64,000 bases of DNA from Rhizobiales bacterium dw_265 (GTDB lineage: Bacteria > Pseudomonadota > Alphaproteobacteria > Micropepsales > Micropepsaceae). Under the pieces are notes generated by a model. It made no database searches. It saw only the letters and a list, made by a program, of their open reading frames with translations, and had not been told where the DNA came from. The stretch lies in contig JAAVUU010000002.1 of NCBI GenBank assembly GCA_018449595.1, forward strand, positions 496,001 to 560,000. Direction: 5' to 3'. The position numbers and the translations under genes were made by a program. Shown here piece after piece: positions 27,026 to 35,299 of this stretch. The first letter of the stretch is position 1. Each line of letters opens with the position of its first letter.

Positions 27026-27583
27026 CTAACCGGCGGCTGGATACCACAGATAGCGGTGAAGAATGTATTTCGCCCGGTCGCGCGGCGGCAGCCCGGCATG
27101 GAGGAACAGCCAGAGCGGCGGAAATACCACCATCCGGCCCGGCGCGGGGGTCACCGTGAGGTCCAGGCCCGGAAAGACGGTTTCGCCGCCCTCGGTCTGG
27201 TTGAGATACAGGATGGCGGTGAGGAAGCGGCGGCTTTCCTCGGCATTGGTGACATCCACATGGGGCGGAAAATGATCGCGCCCGTCCGGCAGGTAGCGCT
27301 TCAGGCGGAGCTTTTCCACATCCACCTTTTTCGGCCAGCAGGGCCCGACCTCCAGCGCCTGCCAATAGTCCTGGATGCGGTTCATCATCACGCCGAAGAC
27401 ATGGCTTTCGACCTCCGGCCAATGGCGGCTGACATTCAGTTCGACAAAGCGGAAAGCGCGGTCGGCGGGCGTATCCTCGTGCAGCGAAGGCGCCGCCTCG
27501 AACCTGTCGATCAGCGCCTGGCAGTGCTGCGGCGACAGCGTGCCGTCATACACCCGCACATAGTCGCGCAACAGCCGGGCCAT
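27026..27583 (-). CDS. 2-oxoglutarate/Fe(II) oxygenase (prolyl-4-hydroxylase-like)
   Basis: Protein of 185 aa. The iron-binding HxD lies in FPPHVDVTN (near residue 108). The distal His is in WLFLHAGLPP, followed by the RAKYILHRYLWY strand, whose Arg/Lys could bind 2-oxoglutarate. LTAILYLNQTEGGETVF is the usual P4H core. It hydroxylates an unknown protein or small molecule. It starts one base after the stop of the glutaminyl cyclase, so the two are likely co-expressed. Confidence 0.87.
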   Translation of the reverse strand: MARLLRDYVRVYDGTLSPQHCQALIDRFEAAPSLHEDTPADRAFRFVELNVSRHWPEVESHVFGVMMNRIQDYWQALEVGPCWPKKVDVEKLRLKRYLPDGRDHFPPHVDVTNAEESRRFLTAILYLNQTEGGETVFPGLDLTVTPAPGRMVVFPPLWLFLHAGLPPRDRAKYILHRYLWYPAAG

Positions 27584-27584
27584 G

Positions 27585-28379
27585 TCAGTTGGCGTCCACG
27601 AAACGCCCGGTGAACAGGATCGGCCAGTATTTCCCGGTCAGGGTGAACAGCCCGCTGGCCGCGTCATAGGCGATGCCGTTGGGCACGAAATTCTCGTCGG
27701 AATCCAGATAGCTGCGGTCGGCCGCGCGCATCCTGTCATAGAGCGGACGCAGGAATGCCTGGGCCTCGACGCAGCCGGTGGCGGGCGCGATCTTCACCAG
27801 CCGCCATTGCTGGAAAACATTGGCCCAGATCGCGCCGTCGGCATATTCCAGCTCGTTGAGGTTTTCGACATAGTGGCCGTCTTCGGTCACGGTGACCGCG
27901 CCCAGGGTGGCGAAATTCTCCGGCGACAGGAAGAACAGCCGGCTGGAGCCGTCACTGGCGATCAGGCGGGTGGCGTCATGGGTCAGCCCCCAGCCCTCGC
28001 GCGGATTCTTCAGTTCCGGCAGCGCGCGCATGTTCTTGTCGAACACAAAGACGCGATGCTCGCGCCAGGTCATCTGGTAAAGCCGCCCGCCGAAAAAGGT
28101 CATGCCCTCCCCGAAATAGCTTTTCCCGGCATCCAGCAGGGTGGTGACCTTGCCGGTCGCGGGATCGATGCGGTTGATGCGGCTGTTGCCGAAGAAGTCG
28201 CCGGTGCTTTCGTATAAGGCCCCGTCCCGCACTTCCAGGCCTTCCGTGAAGCCCAGGTCGCTGCGGCGGACTTCCTTTTCCACCTTGAAGGTCAATGTCC
28301 TGGGGACAGGGCAATTCTGCGCCGCCGCAAGCGGAGCGATGGAGAGTGCAAGCAGCAGGCAGCAAAGCAATACGCGCAT
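27585..28379 (-). CDS. Secreted glutaminyl-peptide cyclotransferase (plant/bacterial type)
   Basis: Protein of 264 aa. A signal peptide (MRVLLCCLLLALSIAPLAAAQ) precedes a five-bladed beta-propeller of the plant-type glutaminyl cyclase family: FTEGLEVRDGALYESTGDFGNS-like start, GKSYFGEGMTFFGGRLYQMTW, NPREGWGLTHDATRLIASDG, and NELEYADGAIWANVFQ. These enzymes convert N-terminal Gln to pyroglutamate with ammonia release. Location is periplasmic by the signal. One base separates it from the oxygenase downstream. Confidence 0.92.
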   Translation of the reverse strand: MRVLLCCLLLALSIAPLAAAQNCPVPRTLTFKVEKEVRRSDLGFTEGLEVRDGALYESTGDFFGNSRINRIDPATGKVTTLLDAGKSYFGEGMTFFGGRLYQMTWREHRVFVFDKNMRALPELKNPREGWGLTHDATRLIASDGSSRLFFLSPENFATLGAVTVTEDGHYVENLNELEYADGAIWANVFQQWRLVKIAPATGCVEAQAFLRPLYDRMRAADRSYLDSDENFVPNGIAYDAASGLFTLTGKYWPILFTGRFVDAN

Positions 28380-28439
28380 GGCGGGCGACTATCGGAAGGC
28401 TGCGCGCAAAAAGCAATTCGCCCGCGCCTCAAAAAAGCG

Positions 28440-28949
28440 TCAGGAATCCAGCACGCTGATCTCGGCCACCAGTTCACCCTTCGGCCCGTCGCCGACCCGC
28501 ACCCGCACCCGCTGGCCTTCCTGCAGGTCACGGACATTGCAGCGGCGCAGCGTCTCCATATGGATGAAGATGTCGGCGGTGCCGGCGCCGCGGCTGACGA
28601 AGCCATAGCCCTTGGTGCGGTTGAACCATTTCACCATGCCGTCAAAGGCCGGGCCGCGGGGCTCGGCAAGATAGCGGACGTTGCGCTCCCCCCCGGCGGG
28701 CATCGTCTGGGCGGTGGAATTGTCCAGGCTGAGAACCCGGCTGGCCTGCATGCCGCGCGGCCCCCTGACCGCCTCGCAGACGATGGAAGCGCCTTCGAAA
28801 GCCTGCTTGAACCCCGACTGGCGCACACAGGTCTGGTGCAACAGGATATCGTCCGCCCCATCGGCGGGCGTGATGAAGCCATAGCCCTTGTGGGCGTCAA
28901 ACCACTTTACTTGGCCGGAGATTGTCCGGCCATCCGTGGCGTCCTGCAT
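28440..28949 (-). CDS. Double cold-shock-domain protein
   Basis: Protein of 169 aa with two cold-shock domains. CSD1 (about 10-72) has [17 protein letters not shown] with the RNP1 GYGFI. CSD2 (about 105-168) has [17 protein letters not shown] followed by [12 protein letters not shown] ~30-residue linker separates them. Two-domain forms are typical of alphaproteobacteria and bind single-stranded RNA/DNA. CAGGGGAGGGG upstream decides the start at 28949; an in-frame ATG 11 codons earlier is unlikely. Divergent from the OmpR-like regulator. Confidence 0.92.
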   Translation of the reverse strand: MQDATDGRTISGQVKWFDAHKGYGFITPADGADDILLHQTCVRQSGFKQAFEGASIVCEAVRGPRGMQASRVLSLDNSTAQTMPAGGERNVRYLAEPRGPAFDGMVKWFNRTKGYGFVSRGAGTADIFIHMETLRRCNVRDLQEGQRVRVRVGDGPKGELVAEISVLDS

Positions 28950-29209
28950 AACCCCTCCCCTGCTTGTTGCAGAGTTCGCCACAATTCTGCCTTACGGGAA
29001 CTTCCCCGAAAAGGGGATATGCAGGAAAAAAATGGCCTGCGGTCAAAGCCTTGCGCCGGCCCCCAGCAGGCGGGTTCGCGGTTTCCCCTAGGCGGCATGA
29101 CAGCGCAGTCATCCGATCCGGCAATTTCCTTGCGGCGGTTTAAATCGCAAAGGCGCGAAAGACCCGACTCTGATAGGCTTTGCGACAAATCCCCGTTTGC
29201 TAAGGACCT
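28950..29209. promoter_or_regulatory. Divergent promoter region, cold-shock protein / response regulator
   Basis: 260 bases between divergent genes. The left edge carries the purine-rich GGGGAGGGG site of the cold-shock gene. The right side carries TAAGGA at 29201-29206 before the GTG starts at 29210/29213. No clear paired promoter hexamers or operator could be assigned by eye. Confidence 0.4.
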
Positions 29210-29962
29210 GTGGTGGCCTCAAAATTGCGCTTCATGATCAAGGACGAAGCCAAGCCGCATATCCTGCTTGTCGAGGATGCGCGAGACATCCGCGAACCCC
29301 TGGCGCGCTATCTGCGCGAGCATAGCTACCGCGCCACCACCGCCCAGGACGCCGCCGCCGCCCGCAAGGTGATGAAGGGCGCCGCCATAGACCTGGTGGT
29401 GCTGGACATCATGATGCCGGGCGAGGACGGCCTCAGCCTCTGCCGCTCCATCCGCGAGACCACCCAGATTCCCGTTATCCTGCTCACCGCCCGCGGCGAG
29501 GAAGTGGACCGCATCATCGGGCTGGAGATGGGCGCCGACGACTATATCGCCAAGCCCTTCTCGCCGCGCGAGCTGATCGCGCGCGTCGCCGCCGTGCTGC
29601 GCCGGACCCAGGCCCTGCCGCCGCGCCAGAAGCCGCCCGGGGCGGAGCGGGTGCGTTTCGGCGACTGGATGCTGGACACCGGCCAGCGCGAACTGATCGG
29701 GCCGGACGGCATCGCTTTGCCCCTGTCGTCGGGCGAATTCCGCCTGCTGTCGGCGCTGCTGGAGCGGCCCAAGATCGCGCTGACCCGAAACCAGCTGCTC
29801 GACCTGACCAAGGGCCGCGACGCCGACCTGTTCGACCGCTCGATCGACAACCATGTCAGCCGGCTGCGCAAGAAAATCGAACCCGATCCCAAGAATCCGC
29901 GCTATATCAAGACGGTCTGGGGCGGCGGGTACATCTTCGCGATGGACCCCGAAATGGCCTGA
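29210..29962 (+). CDS. OmpR-family response regulator
   Basis: Protein of 250 aa. The receiver domain has the phospho-acceptor D66 in LVVLDIMMPGEDG, an acidic pair in LLVEDARD, and the lysine in DDYIAKPFSPREL. A winged-helix output domain spans about 150-245 (SSGEFRLLSALLERPKIALTRNQLLD, RSIDNHVSRLRKKIE, IKTVWGGGYIF). The start is GTG at 29210 or 29213 with TAAGGA upstream; the ATG at 29234 is also possible. It forms a two-component system with the kinase 31 bases downstream. Sequence type is OmpR/TctD-like; the stimulus is unknown. Confidence 0.92.
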   Translation: MVASKLRFMIKDEAKPHILLVEDARDIREPLARYLREHSYRATTAQDAAAARKVMKGAAIDLVVLDIMMPGEDGLSLCRSIRETTQIPVILLTARGEEVDRIIGLEMGADDYIAKPFSPRELIARVAAVLRRTQALPPRQKPPGAERVRFGDWMLDTGQRELIGPDGIALPLSSGEFRLLSALLERPKIALTRNQLLDLTKGRDADLFDRSIDNHVSRLRKKIEPDPKNPRYIKTVWGGGYIFAMDPEMA

Positions 29963-29993
29963 ACGGCCCGAAAAGAGGCCCGAAAGTGAAGAT

Positions 29994-31367
29994 ATGGTGA
30001 TGCGCTTCAAGGTGTGGCCGCGCACGCTGGCCGTGCAGTTGATCGCGGTGACCGGCATCGCCGTGGCGCTGTCCAATCTGGCGGTGGCTTTCTGGTTCGA
30101 ATACGGCAACCAGCAACAGTCCACCACCTCGATCTATGAGCGCGTGCTGGACCGCGCCGCCGCCACCGCCACCACCCTGGCCGCCATCCCGGAAAATTCC
30201 CGCCATGTGGTGACAACCTCTATGAGTTCGCGGGCCTGGAAATTCACCATGCTGCCGGTACCGGCGCATCCACTGCCCATGACCGAGGACGAGCATGTTC
30301 TGGCCAAGCGGCTGGGTACCATGCTGCCCGACAGGACACCGCATCAGGACGTGATCTCGGTGCAGCTGCGCAAGTCGGTGGGAGAGTTGCCGCCCGAATT
30401 CGTGCCGTCTCAACCGGTGCCCACCAGCGGCGTCATCCAGACCGTCGTGCCGGTGGACAGGAACACCATGCTCAGCGCCGTGCTGCTGCGCGCGCCCGAA
30501 CCCTGGCCGTTGGAAATCTTCGTCGCCGCCGTGGTCGCCATCCTGGTCGCCAGCCTCAGTGCGGCGCTGGTCGCCCGCCGTGTGGTGCGGCCCCTGTCCG
30601 AACTGACCCAGGCCGCCACCCAGGTCGCGGCCGGCGGCAATGCCGTGCCGCATGTGGACGAGGCCGGCCCCGATGACGTGCGCAATGCGGCCATCGCCTT
30701 CAATGCCATGACCGCCAAGGTCACCCGCACCCTGGACAGCCAGCGGCACCTGCTGTCGGCGGTGGGGCACGACCTGCGCACCCCCCTGACCGCCATGCGC
30801 ATCAACCTGGAATTCATCGCCGACGACGAACTGCGTGAAGGCCTGATGCGCAACCTGGAAGAACTGCAAGCCCTGACCGAGCAGGTTCTGGCAGCGGCCA
30901 AGGGCGCCGGCGGCGAGCGGCCGCGCAATGTGGACCTGTCGGCGCTGGTGGAAAGCCTGTGCACCGACCTGGACGAACTGGGCGAGCCGGTCAGCTGGGC
31001 CAACCATTCCCCGGCGCCCATTTCCTGCCGTCCCAACGAGATCCGCCGCGCCGTTCGCAACCTGGTTGAGAATGCCGTCGCCTATGGCCACAAGGCCGAG
31101 GTGCGGATCGCCGATTCCGGCGACGGCTATGACGTGCTGGTGGAGGATGAAGGTCCGGGCATTCCCGAAGGCGATCACCAGCGCGTGTTCGAGCCTTTTG
31201 TCCGCCTGGAAAGCTCCCGCAACGAAGCCACGGGCGGCACCGGGCTTGGCCTGACCCTGGTCAAGGCCATTGCCGAGGGCCATGGCGGGATCGTGAATCT
31301 GGAGAACCGGCCGGGCGGGGGCCTGCGGGCCCGGATGCACCTGCCGCGCATGGCCCCGGCGGGTTAG
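29994..31367 (+). CDS. HAMP-domain sensor histidine kinase
   Basis: Protein of 457 aa. A TM helix lies near 15-36, a periplasmic sensor of ~130 residues follows, and a second TM is at about 173-195. HAMP comes next (RRVVRPLSELTQAATQVAAG), then the H box SAVGHDLRTPLTAMR with the phospho-His at about 259. ATPase boxes are N (RNLVENAVAYGH), G1 (VEDEGPGIPEG) and G2 (GGTGLGLTLVKAIAEGHGG). It is the cognate kinase of the OmpR-like regulator just upstream. The ATG at 29994 or 30000 gives a short cytoplasmic N-terminus before TM1. Confidence 0.92.
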   Translation: MVMRFKVWPRTLAVQLIAVTGIAVALSNLAVAFWFEYGNQQQSTTSIYERVLDRAAATATTLAAIPENSRHVVTTSMSSRAWKFTMLPVPAHPLPMTEDEHVLAKRLGTMLPDRTPHQDVISVQLRKSVGELPPEFVPSQPVPTSGVIQTVVPVDRNTMLSAVLLRAPEPWPLEIFVAAVVAILVASLSAALVARRVVRPLSELTQAATQVAAGGNAVPHVDEAGPDDVRNAAIAFNAMTAKVTRTLDSQRHLLSAVGHDLRTPLTAMRINLEFIADDELREGLMRNLEELQALTEQVLAAAKGAGGERPRNVDLSALVESLCTDLDELGEPVSWANHSPAPISCRPNEIRRAVRNLVENAVAYGHKAEVRIADSGDGYDVLVEDEGPGIPEGDHQRVFEPFVRLESSRNEATGGTGLGLTLVKAIAEGHGGIVNLENRPGGGLRARMHLPRMAPAG

Positions 31368-31462
31368 TTGCCGCTGAAAACACTGGCCGGGCCGTGGCCG
31401 CAAATGCCAGCATCCTCAAAGGCTTTGACTTTGGTCTTCATGCGGCGCGAGAAGGTGGTCCG

Positions 31463-31870
31463 ATGACGGATGATCCGCTGTACCGCCGCGACCTGCTCCG
31501 CCTGGCGGCCGATGCCGCCGGAGCCGGCAGCCTGCCCCTGCCTGACGCCGTGGGCACCGCCCACAACCCCGCCTGCGGCGACCGGGTGACGGTGGAACTG
31601 ACGCTGTCGGCCGGCCGCATCACCGGCCTGGCCCATGCCACCCAGGCCTGCGTCCTGGCCCAGGCCTCGGCTGCCCTGCTGGCCGGGGCCGCACCGGGCC
31701 GGGACCAGGCGGGCCTGGCGGCGCTGGCGGCCCAGGTACGCACCTTCCTGCAGGGAGGCGAACCGCCGCCGGGCTATGACGTGTTCGAGGGCGTGACCGG
31801 CCATGCCGGGCGGCATGTCTGCGTGCTGCTGCCGCTGGAGGCGGCGCTAAAGGCTTTCGAGGACGCCTAG
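31463..31870 (+). CDS. IscU/NifU-like Fe-S scaffold protein
   Basis: Protein of 135 aa. The three scaffold cysteines are present: NPACGDRV near residue 33, ATQACVLAQAS near 60, and RHVCVLLPLEAA near 120. This resembles the SufU/IscU-type N-terminal domain, but no iscS, suf or nif genes are adjacent. The low-complexity Ala-rich middle is longer than in IscU. A Fe-S cluster assembly or zinc-binding accessory role is inferred. ATG at 31463; its last 24 bases overlap the convergent GH13 gene. Confidence 0.78.
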   Translation: MTDDPLYRRDLLRLAADAAGAGSLPLPDAVGTAHNPACGDRVTVELTLSAGRITGLAHATQACVLAQASAALLAGAAPGRDQAGLAALAAQVRTFLQGGEPPPGYDVFEGVTGHAGRHVCVLLPLEAALKAFEDA

Positions 31871-33415
31871 CCAGGCGCTGTGGCGGCCCAGGGTCAGCCG
31901 GGTGCCATCCAGCCGCGCCGTGCCGGCGCCCAGGTCCAGCGCCGTGGCGGGACCGGGCAATTCCATGGCCTGATCCGCCCCGGTCAGGTTGAAGGCGCAG
32001 ACGATAGCCTCCCCATCGGTCTGGCGGGTGAAGGCCAGCAGCGGGCCGTCCAGCAGGATCAGGGTGCCTTCCCGCAGCGCCGGATGGGCTTTGCGGGCCG
32101 CCAGCAGGGCGCGGGTGAAGGCCAGGGCCGAGCCCGGATCGCGTTCCTGCTCCGACACGGCCAGGGCCTGATGCGCCGGCCCCGGCGGCAGCCAGGGCGT
32201 GCCCATGGTGAAGCCCAGGTTCGGCGCGGCGGCATCCCAGGGCATCGGTGTGCGGCAACCGTCACGGCCCTTGAACAGGGGGTAATAGAGATCGCCCACC
32301 GGATCGCGCAGCTGGTCGCGGCGCAGGTCCACTTCCGGCAGCCCCAGCTCCTCGCCCTGATAGAGCAGGATGGTGCCGCGCAGGGCGCAGAGCAGCGCCA
32401 GCATGGCTTTGGCGGCGTCCGGCCCGAAACGGGTGGCGGTGCGGATCACGTCATGGTTGGAAAAGGCGATGCAGGGCCAATGGTCGGGAAACTGGGCCAG
32501 GGTTTCCAGATGGGCGCGGATCGCGGCGGGATCGGTGGCCAGCAGAAGTGCGAAATTGTAACCGGCATGCAGCCCCTCGTCCGGCGCCATGTAGCAGCCG
32601 GAACGCTTGAACTCTTCCGAGAACTCGCCGAACACAAAACGATCGTCGAACGCCTCGACCCGGCGGCGGATCACATCCAGCAGGGCGCGGTTCTCCACCA
32701 GGTTGGAATCGTTGAGATGGCGCTGCATGTTGGCGGCGGCGTCCCATTCCGCCTTGCCGCGCCGCGCCGCCGGGATCGCCGGATTGTCGGTCAGCGCCGT
32801 GTCATGCAGGAAGGCGTTGGCGACATCCAGCCGAAAGCCGTCCACGCCGCGTCCCAGCCACAGATCCAGCACCGACAACGCCGCCTCGCGCGCCTCGGGC
32901 TGCATCCAGTTCAGCTTGGGCTGCTGGCGCAGGAATTTGTGGTGATAATATTGCCGCCGCGCCGGCTGGTAGCTCCAGGCCGGGCCGCCGAACACCGACA
33001 GCCAGTTGTTGGGCACCGTGCCGTCATCGCGCGGCGCGGCCCAGACATACCAGTCTTTCTTTGGCTCATCGCCGTCGCGGCTGGCGGCGAACCAGGCATG
33101 TTCGTCGCTGGTATGGGCCAGCACCTCGTCCAGGATGAGCTTCAGCCCGCGGGCATGCACCGCTTCCGCCAGAGCGGCGAAATCCTCCAGGGTGCCGTAA
33201 TCGGGATGGACACCGTCATAGCCGGCGACGTCATAGCCCCAGTCGCGGTTCGGCGAGGGATGGATGGGGGACAGCCAGATCGCATCCACCCCCAGGGCGG
33301 CGATGTAATCCAGTTTCGAGATCAGCCCGGCAAAGTCACCCTGCCCGTCGCCGTTTCCATCACAGAAACTGCGGACATAGACCTGATAGACGGCTGCGCC
33401 GCGCCACCAACTCAA
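31847..33415 (-). CDS. GH13 alpha-glucosidase
   Basis: Protein of 522 aa of the alpha-amylase superfamily, oligo-1,6-glucosidase/alpha-glucosidase type. Conserved regions: AAVYQVYVRSF at the start, DGFRLDVANAF with the nucleophile Asp, VFGEFSEE with the acid/base Glu, and FSNHDVIRTATRF with the third acid. It would release glucose from maltose or isomalto-oligosaccharides. No signal peptide is seen, so it is cytoplasmic. The frame begins with TTG (33413-33415). Its ribosome-binding-like GGGGAGGG lies inside the adjoining repeat element, suggesting the original 5' end was altered. Confidence 0.9.
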   Translation of the reverse strand: MSWWRGAAVYQVYVRSFCDGNGDGQGDFAGLISKLDYIAALGVDAIWLSPIHPSPNRDWGYDVAGYDGVHPDYGTLEDFAALAEAVHARGLKLILDEVLAHTSDEHAWFAASRDGDEPKKDWYVWAAPRDDGTVPNNWLSVFGGPAWSYQPARRQYYHHKFLRQQPKLNWMQPEAREAALSVLDLWLGRGVDGFRLDVANAFLHDTALTDNPAIPAARRGKAEWDAAANMQRHLNDSNLVENRALLDVIRRRVEAFDDRFVFGEFSEEFKRSGCYMAPDEGLHAGYNFALLLATDPAAIRAHLETLAQFPDHWPCIAFSNHDVIRTATRFGPDAAKAMLALLCALRGTILLYQGEELGLPEVDLRRDQLRDPVGDLYYPLFKGRDGCRTPMPWDAAAPNLGFTMGTPWLPPGPAHQALAVSEQERDPGSALAFTRALLAARKAHPALREGTLILLDGPLLAFTRQTDGEAIVCAFNLTGADQAMELPGPATALDLGAGTARLDGTRLTLGRHSAWLGVLESL

Positions 33416-33822
33416 TCCACCCTCCCCTTGAGGGAGGGTCGAACCGGCATAGCCGGTTCGGGGAGGGGTAAACGGCTTGCCACCACACGCCAGACCACGT
33501 CCAGCGTTCCCTGCCGGTCTTTCAAAACCGTTCCATTGTCAAAACGCAAGACGCAATATCCCCGCTTCACAAGCCATGCCGTGCGAACGGAATCATGGGC
33601 CAGATTCTTGTCACTGCCGTGCTGATCGCCATCAAGCTCAATAACCAGCTTTGCGGCGGGACAAAAAAAGTCCGCGATATAAGGGCCGATCGGTTGCTGG
33701 CGGCGAAACCGTGGTTGTCCAGGTGCGGCACCCCGCAACAGTGCCCACAAGGCACGCTCCGCGTCCGTCGGATTCGCGCGCAAACGCCTTGCGAAGTCGC
33801 GCTCCAACTCCGACCGCGCCAT
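33412..33822 (-). CDS. DUF559 endonuclease-like protein between inverted repeats
   Basis: Protein of 136 aa. DUF559, a relative of very-short-patch-repair/restriction-like nucleases: ELERDFARRLRANPTDAERALW at the start, PIGPYIADFFCPAAKLVIELDGDQHG with the PD-(D/E)xK-like Asp/Glu, and YCVLRFDNGTVL. The C-terminal ~15 residues (RPSLKGRVD) are encoded by the repeat itself. The start at 33822 has GGGGAGGGGC from the other repeat copy. Such repeat-embedded DUF559 genes are widespread, and the gene reads like a mobile passenger. Stop overlaps the GH13 start. Confidence 0.8.
   Translation of the reverse strand: MARSELERDFARRLRANPTDAERALWALLRGAAPGQPRFRRQQPIGPYIADFFCPAAKLVIELDGDQHGSDKNLAHDSVRTAWLVKRGYCVLRFDNGTVLKDRQGTLDVVWRVVASRLPLPEPAMPVRPSLKGRVD
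33420..33468. repeat. Inverted repeat flanking DUF559 (left copy)
   Basis: CCCTCCCCTTGAGGGAGGGTCGAA (33420-33443) is exactly inverted at 33851-33874. TTCGGGGAGGGG (33457-33468) is inverted at 33824-33835. It contains its own CCCTCCC...GGGAGGG hairpin. Confidence 0.9.
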
Positions 33823-33823
33823 G

Positions 33824-33874
33824 CCCCTCCCCGAAATTTGCTTCGCAAATTTCGACCCTCCCTCAAGGGGAGGG
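33824..33874. repeat. Inverted repeat flanking DUF559 (right copy)
   Basis: Inverted partner of 33420-33468: 24 of 24 and 12 of 12 bases match in the two blocks. The middle differs (AATTTGCTTCGCAAATT here versus ACCGGCATAGCCGGT), each its own small palindrome. Confidence 0.9.
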
Positions 33875-33884
33875 TTTAACACCG

Positions 33885-34484
33885 CTAGATTTCGGTGGCG
33901 GTGCTGATGACCCTGGCGGCCAGGCCGTATTTCACGGCCTCTTCCGCGCCCATCCAGAAATTGCGCTCGGTGTCGTTCACGACCTTTTCATAAGTCTGGC
34001 CGGTCTCGTCGGCGATTTCCTTGATTAGGCGGGCGCGCATCTTGAGGATTTCCTCGGCCTCGATGGTGATGTCGCTGGCCTGGCCGCGCACCCCGCCCAG
34101 GGGCTGGTGCAGCAGGAAGCGCGTGAACGGCAGGCAGAAGCGGTTTTCTTTCTTGGCGCCCAGGAAGATGTGCGCACCGGCGCTGGCGACCCAGCCGGTG
34201 CCGACCATCTTCACCCGGTTGCCGACAAAGCGGATCATGTCGTGGATGGTGTCGCCCGATTCCACATGCCCGCCCGGCGAATTGACGATGACGCGGATAT
34301 CGCCCTCGCTTTCGGCATAGGCCAGAAGCTGGGCGGTGACCCGCTCGGCCATCTTCATGTCCACCTCGCCGAAGATCAGCACGGTGCGCGACTGATAGAG
34401 GGCTTTCGCGATCTCGCTGGACTGCGGTTCCGGCCGCGGGGACTTCTCTTCTTTTTCTTCGGTTTCTTCGTCGGCGCGGCGCAA
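33885..34484 (-). CDS. ClpP-family serine protease
   Basis: Protein of 199 aa. The catalytic triad is Ser101 (GWVASAGAHIF), His126 (FLLHQPLGG) and Asp171 (VNDTERNFWMG), with the NSPGGHVESG oxyanion segment. An N-terminal ~20-residue tail rich in Glu, Lys and Arg replaces the usual propeptide and axial loop sequence, and no clpX or clpA lies nearby. It is therefore probably a ClpP paralogue rather than the housekeeping copy. Its targets and partner ATPase are unknown. Confidence 0.88.
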   Translation of the reverse strand: MRRADEETEEKEEKSPRPEPQSSEIAKALYQSRTVLIFGEVDMKMAERVTAQLLAYAESEGDIRVIVNSPGGHVESGDTIHDMIRFVGNRVKMVGTGWVASAGAHIFLGAKKENRFCLPFTRFLLHQPLGGVRGQASDITIEAEEILKMRARLIKEIADETGQTYEKVVNDTERNFWMGAEEAVKYGLAARVISTATEI

Positions 34485-34549
34485 GGGCTTACTCCGGGGA
34501 TATGGGGGATTCGGGCAGTGTAGCGATCATATAGGTACGGGCAACCCGC

Positions 34550-35299
34550 TTACAAAGCGTCAATAACCGACTGCAATGTGGGGCCTATTTCGGCATTCAG
34601 CACCAGGTCGGCATGGCGGTCCTGCGGGGTTTCGTCCCGGTTCACGATGGCCAGCACCGCGCCATTGCGCTTGGCGGCCAGGGGAAAGGCCGCCGCCGGA
34701 TAGACCGCCAGGCTGGAACCCAGCACCAGCATCAGGTCGCAGGCCAGGGTCGCGGCCTGGGCGCGCCGCATTTCCGCTTCCGGCATGGGCTGGCCGAAGC
34801 TGATGGTGGCGGTCTTGACGATGCCGCCGCAGGCCGCGCAATCGGGCGCGATGCCATGGGCCTGGAAGTGCGCGCGGATGTCGGGGATTTCCACCCGCGC
34901 GCCGCAGTCCAGGCACCTGGCATGGCGGGTGTTGCCATGCAGTTCGATCACCCGGTCGTCGGGCACGCCGCTCTGCTGGTGCAGGGCGTCGATATTCTGG
35001 GTGATGACATGGCTGACCCTGCCCCGCGCCACCAGTTCGGCCACGGCGTCATGGCCGGCATTGGGCCTGACGGCGTTCCAGGTGTCTTCCATTTCGAAAC
35101 GCCGCTGCCACGACACCCGGCGTGCTTCAGGGTCGGCGAGGTAATCCTGAAAATCCACCGGCATCATCCTGGTCCAGATGCCGCCCGGCGAGCGGAAATC
35201 CGGGATGCCGGATTCGGTGGAGATGCCGGCACCCGTGAAGACCACGGCGCGGCGCGAGGCGCGGATCAGGTCGGCCAGCGCCGCGATGCCGTCATCCAT
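34550..35299 (-). CDS. cobB: NAD-dependent protein deacylase (sirtuin)
   Basis: Protein of 249 aa. Sir2 motifs: FTGAGISTESGIPDFRSPGGIW, TQNIDALHQQSG, the catalytic His in ELHGN, two CxxC zinc pairs (CLDCGA and CAACGG), and VLGSSLAVYPA. It removes acyl groups from lysine using NAD. The start ATG at 35299 overlaps the stop of the DUF3617 gene upstream, so the genes are coupled; the longer in-frame start would overlap further. Confidence 0.92.
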   Translation of the reverse strand: MDDGIAALADLIRASRRAVVFTGAGISTESGIPDFRSPGGIWTRMMPVDFQDYLADPEARRVSWQRRFEMEDTWNAVRPNAGHDAVAELVARGRVSHVITQNIDALHQQSGVPDDRVIELHGNTRHARCLDCGARVEIPDIRAHFQAHGIAPDCAACGGIVKTATISFGQPMPEAEMRRAQAATLACDLMLVLGSSLAVYPAAAFPLAAKRNGAVLAIVNRDETPQDRHADLVLNAEIGPTLQSVIDAL

